A stretch of DNA of 35,990 bases, from contig JABLUY010000313.1 of the NCBI GenBank assembly GCA_013306675.1, positions 1 to 35,990 on the forward strand. Reading direction: 5' to 3'. A program made the translations under genes and the position numbers. Within the stretch, counting starts at the first letter, position 1, and each line of letters opens with the position of its first letter. Positions 33,501 to 35,990 of the stretch are shown piece after piece. The notes beneath the pieces are model-generated. The model did not search any database and was not told the DNA's origin. It saw nothing but the letters and a program-made list of their open reading frames with translations. This stretch comes from Thraustochytrium sp. TN22. Lineage: Eukaryota; Sar; Bigyra; Thraustochytrida; Thraustochytriidae.

Positions 33501-35429
33501 CGGTGGCGGCGGGGAGTGCGGCGACCGCGGCGACGGCGGAAGCTGCAACGCCGACCCAGGCCTGGGTCCGTAGCTAGGCGCGCCGGGTAGCACCAGGTCC
33601 GAGGTTTGCGCGTAGGCGAGCCAGCCCAGCTTGCGGCCCACGCGCAGGAGCGCGTCGTTGGCCGTCCACAGGCTGTGGCAGAGCCTACATACGGTGAAGG
33701 AGGCTCCGACCTCGGCGGGCCGGAAGCCGTGCTCGAAGGCGGCGACGTGGTGGCCTCGCAGCTGCAGCTGCGTGCGCATCCCAAGCGCCAGCAGGCTGGT
33801 CAGCTGCGCGTCAGCGTCGGGCTCCAATGCCCGACTGCAGAGCGCACAGAGATGGTGCGCCGCCTCGGTGCGCGACGCGACGGCCCGCACGCGTTCCTCT
33901 GCGCGCTGCTCGCGGATGCGATGGCGCCTCTGGGCCACGTGCATTTTCTCCTCCTCGGAGTCGTAGTAGTCGCCCTGCTCGTGGCGGCGGCGCTCGATGG
34001 CTCGTTCGATGGCGCTTGCCTCGCGGAAGGCCTCGCCCGTCAGCTCGAAGCCGCGCACGCTGATGAGGATCCACTCGTCCTGCGGTGACCGCATGAAGTC
34101 ACATTGCACTTGCTCAAAGGCCATGGCGCGCAAGCCGTAGTCGCGCGCCAAAGAGATCTCCAGGTGGCGCACCACGCGCCGCAGCGCCTCCTCGACCTGC
34201 TCGACAGCCAGGTTCGCAACCTTGAAGGCGGCAACCTTGCCGTCCGAGGCGCTCGGGCAGTACCAAGACGAGAGCAGGCGCTCCTCAAGAAAATGCTGTG
34301 CGCGCGCGCCGCCGTCGCGCGAGATCGAGCTGGTCGCGGGCAGGTCATCCTCGTCCTCATCGCGGGCCACGGCCTGCGAGGCGCTCAGGAAGCTACGCTC
34401 GCCCGCCAGGTTTGTAACGAGAGCTGGCGCGGCCCGCCGCCAGGTGGCGCGGTACACAGACGGCTTGGCGCCCTTGGGGCGCACGAAGCGCTGCACCGCG
34501 CAGACGTCCGGCCGCTGATCGAGCTTGGCGAGCAGCGTTGCGGTGTTCACTGCGCGAGTCTCAAGCCCGTGCGCCGACTTCCACCCGGGCGTCTTGAGCA
34601 CAGCCACCACCGGCTCGCGCTCCGCACCCACCGCGCGCGCCTTGGCGGTCCAGCGCCGGCACAGGTCCTCCTCCCAGCGCTCGGACTCGAGCGCCTCGCT
34701 CACCACGCCGCGCGCCTTGTGGCTGTACCGAAGGAGCAGCCGCCTGCCGCGCCGCCCAAAGACTGCCGTCTCCGCCACGCGCACGTGTAGCACGCCGTCG
34801 CGTGAGTCCTCTGGGAGTCCCTGCATGCGACGGCCCAGCCGTGGGCCCTTGCGCACGGTCCCGCTCAGGGGCCGCAGCTGGAAGAGCATCTCCGGGCCCG
34901 GCTTGAAAGGCAGCTCCGCGTAGTAGTTGCGCAGCCTGGTCTGCTCGTTCGCCTCCACCACGACCAAAGACTCCGGTCTGTCCTTCGCTGGCGCCAGCGC
35001 CGGCCGCAGCGACGGAGTGGGCTCGAGCCTGCCCCTGCTCTGCAGCCTCGCAGACTCCCTGAACTCACCCAGCACCTGCTGCTGGAGGCTGCCCTCATTA
35101 TCGCGGGTGTAGCTTGTCTGTCTTTGGCGGCGGCGCCGCCGTCGCAGCCCGGCCTGCGCGTCCTTGTCCTTGTGCGCGTTGTCCTCCTCCTCCTCGTCCA
35201 GCTCGTCCACGTCGGACTCTGCAGGCGCGCTGCGAGAGGTCAAAAATACGACCTCGCGCGGCGGCTGCGGATGTGGCTCGCGCGCGGACTCCGCGGAAGT
35301 CGGGCTGCCCGCCGTGGCGCCGGCAGCCTCCTGGCCCTCATCCCGGTCGCTCTCGAGCACAAGCGCCACCAGCGGCCCGTGCGCGGTTGGGATCCGGATG
35401 GCGGCCGCTGCCTCCGCCTCCGCCTCCAT
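30558..35429 (-). CDS. Large orphan protein with zinc-knuckle, C2-like region, two EF-hands and ankyrin repeats
   Basis: From the ATG at 35429 the product is 1623 residues. The frame also opens at 35684, but the first 85 codons there look like repeat-rich leader. Order of parts: acidic and Arg-rich N terminus; a conserved-looking block near 350-500 (PSVYRATW, then DYGLRAMAFEQVQCDF); paired CxxC motifs near 526-575 (CALC, CRLC) that could bind zinc; a beta-rich C2-like stretch at about 706-816 (LRVEVFTADGTRV, then FNLDLTGRATLRCAVGII); acidic and Arg/Glu-rich helices; EF-hand loops DIDQNGRIDAAE (about 1095) and DADGSGLISWAE (about 1155), both with good calcium ligands; a Lys/Arg/Ser-rich disordered region; and ankyrin repeats at 1550-1620 (GQTALHAAAAAGQEEMVQVL). 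Calcium-regulated scaffold is a reasonable inference. A flagellar or cytoskeletal role is possible but unsupported. I know no family with this exact layout. Confidence 0.85.
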   Translation of the reverse strand: MEAEAEAAAAIRIPTAHGPLVALVLESDRDEGQEAAGATAGSPTSAESAREPHPQPPREVVFLTSRSAPAESDVDELDEEEEDNAHKDKDAQAGLRRRRRRQRQTSYTRDNEGSLQQQVLGEFRESARLQSRGRLEPTPSLRPALAPAKDRPESLVVVEANEQTRLRNYYAELPFKPGPEMLFQLRPLSGTVRKGPRLGRRMQGLPEDSRDGVLHVRVAETAVFGRRGRRLLLRYSHKARGVVSEALESERWEEDLCRRWTAKARAVGAEREPVVAVLKTPGWKSAHGLETRAVNTATLLAKLDQRPDVCAVQRFVRPKGAKPSVYRATWRRAAPALVTNLAGERSFLSASQAVARDEDEDDLPATSSISRDGGARAQHFLEERLLSSWYCPSASDGKVAAFKVANLAVEQVEEALRRVVRHLEISLARDYGLRAMAFEQVQCDFMRSPQDEWILISVRGFELTGEAFREASAIERAIERRRHEQGDYYDSEEEKMHVAQRRHRIREQRAEERVRAVASRTEAAHHLCALCSRALEPDADAQLTSLLALGMRTQLQLRGHHVAAFEHGFRPAEVGASFTVCRLCHSLWTANDALLRVGRKLGWLAYAQTSDLVLPGAPSYGPRPGSALQLPPSPRSPHSPPPPLGGGRGQQHGTSRMQQVDSEGTTRPSMAHHSAMRLATIRASEAAKLPSEEYAQHRLVLFLQEVIDAPWEHFELRYAFHPFLAPVQVRGGERGLVRQLRIHYFLASRAGLQQLFMQPLRVEVFTADGTRVASADLFLTRFLASFGKHALINFNLDLTGRATLRCAVGIIRDPVRLADLEPAMPLLKDRAVLHLPANYFDVRPLPDAWLNSLVAHTSEDLDSSSACDSEEPASGGEAGENHSETDLSENADFKTVNSRKEGRQRQSQRQVPTRKGESRRKAALAQEAQDIIRAVLDEAAREEAATLADRAADREREESAEWSALEAFFEDVAGPAGVTTTRTALIDGATQRAARQRANDPDWAAVVALLQDNEVAPEASAARRRASGCVLFSKASFLAYVKQRIENVTQQAAQLDATQSVSAFSLGRFSRKMKKEAVLRRYLRFRAYARIWAIIDIDQNGRIDAAELRAYVRQRQFQDPDPDMYERGFADWSLREMHAHLCRWLGARTGDKFERYDADGSGLISWAEFVAMADRAFRDVALDELSFAVSQGFGACMRHDRTKVYAVDLACVACECTKHDPDLYRHDGIAQLGPDLLQQVSTAAAKLIRTLRSTETGGHSQSVMPAPEDGRSTTTTTPSNVLAHDVSGLAMMRTLRGDTMQREIFGGLMARPTIGAVAGAASLTSCASEPILSSPLAGEQGEEELSRSKIAEGEEEAEDDLDMEDDKDHSPAEKVRGALLRSRGAKSAGDLAPANSKAGSVKASSKVSRRKTTRGATRTGRASASRRTTSKTRRSSSRSKGSAETKQSTADKMDDEDDDHHRGQHQEQQQSAERLKMRLMVACAAHDLRHDVNDSARDGKRPHSRTVRSKSKERSARASRKQSLALLRFAEEETLHMYAKHGNVKQALRLIRSVGPHSEVQGQTALHAAAAAGQEEMVQVLLSAGADPSALDAQCRTPAQAAQAAGHARTAAHLREAAAESVE

Positions 35430-35935
35430 CCTGCCGTGTGCAGGTCTGCCCGCGCGCGCGCGCAACCGCGGCGCGGCGCCGAGACCAGGGCGCGCCGCGG
35501 GCGAAGGGACGCGCGCGCCCGAGTTGGTTGCAGGAGTCTTTCGTGCAGGCAAGCATTGAAGCTCGCAGATGGCCGTTGCGCGGGGACTCCGCGGGGACCT
35601 GCCCCCCGCCTCATTTTCACAGCCTGAGTCACTGCAGTGTCTGAGTCGGTCATAGTCCGTCCGAGTCGAGCGAGTCACGGTCACGTTCGAGCATGGGACT
35701 CGCGAGAGCCTATCATGGAGCCCGCCGGCGCGCGAGCGAGCGCGGCGCCGAATGCGGCTGCACGCGCGGCGGTATGATCACTATTATGGAATGATGCTCG
35801 AGTTCGGAATGCCCGTCACGCCGAACCGAGACGAGACCGCGGGCGGACGGTTTTCCTGGAATCACGACCCCGCATGAGTCACGGCACCAACACTTGGCAA
35901 GATGAACGAAGCGGGTCGCGCGCGAGCGACGGGAT
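35430..35935. other. Upstream region of the EF-hand/ankyrin gene
   Basis: The likely promoter region. It holds two perfect TGAGTCA words (35625-35631 and 35875-35881) and repeated GAGTC words between 35640 and 35680. No gene is supported; the frame open to 35684 in phase with the gene is probably leader. Confidence 0.5.
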
Positions 35936-35990
35936 GCAGCGCAGCGCAGCGCAGCGCAGCGCAGCGCAGCGCAGCGCAGCGCAGCGCAGC
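35936..35990. repeat. GCAGC pentanucleotide microsatellite at the window end
   Basis: Eleven perfect GCAGC units run to the last base. The true length is unknown because the window stops within it. Confidence 0.95.

Overview
The window looks like a nuclear contig from a GC-rich single-celled eukaryote. The evidence is three short GTAAGT...CAG introns, chromatin-regulator and HECT-ligase genes, very long intron-poor reading frames, wide gene spacing and abundant microsatellites. A labyrinthulomycete (thraustochytrid-like) stramenopile would fit, but that placement is inference from style and gene content; nothing here proves it. Both ends stop inside 55-nt perfect pentanucleotide tracts, so this may be a whole contig cut at repeats.

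I support ten protein genes. Left to right they are: a carotenoid oxygenase (+, 1173-2861); a 2964-residue BAZ2-like chromatin protein in one exon (-, 3255-12149); an ARM-repeat HECT ubiquitin ligase (-, 13515-17417); a TPR-like protein (-, 18529-19980); a membrane-anchored short-chain reductase of the very-long-chain 3-ketoacyl-CoA reductase type (-, two exons, 20375-21417); a small ABM-fold monooxygenase-like protein (-, two exons, 22338-22800); a Frizzled-like seven-helix receptor (+, 24397-26370); a methylenetetrahydrofolate dehydrogenase-family enzyme with altered active-site residues (+, 27073-27981); an unrecognised histidine-rich membrane protein (+, two exons, 29291-30308); and a 1623-residue protein with zinc-knuckle, C2-like, EF-hand and ankyrin parts (-, 30558-35429).

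These genes do not form an operon or one pathway. The chromatin protein and the HECT ligase are both nuclear or regulatory in character. The reductase and carotenoid oxygenase belong to lipid and isoprenoid metabolism, and the folate enzyme to one-carbon metabolism.

The most notable items are: (1) the chromatin protein, which combines TAM/MBD, FYRN-FYRC, RAMA, DDT, WHIM, Tudor-like and two bromodomain modules; (2) a roughly 126-nt three-stem hairpin just after the folate gene; (3) phased arrays of short motifs upstream of the HECT and reductase genes; (4) the Frizzled-like receptor; (5) the folate enzyme lacking all three canonical catalytic residues; and (6) the orphan polytopic protein. No tRNA, rRNA, CRISPR array or intact transposon was recognised.
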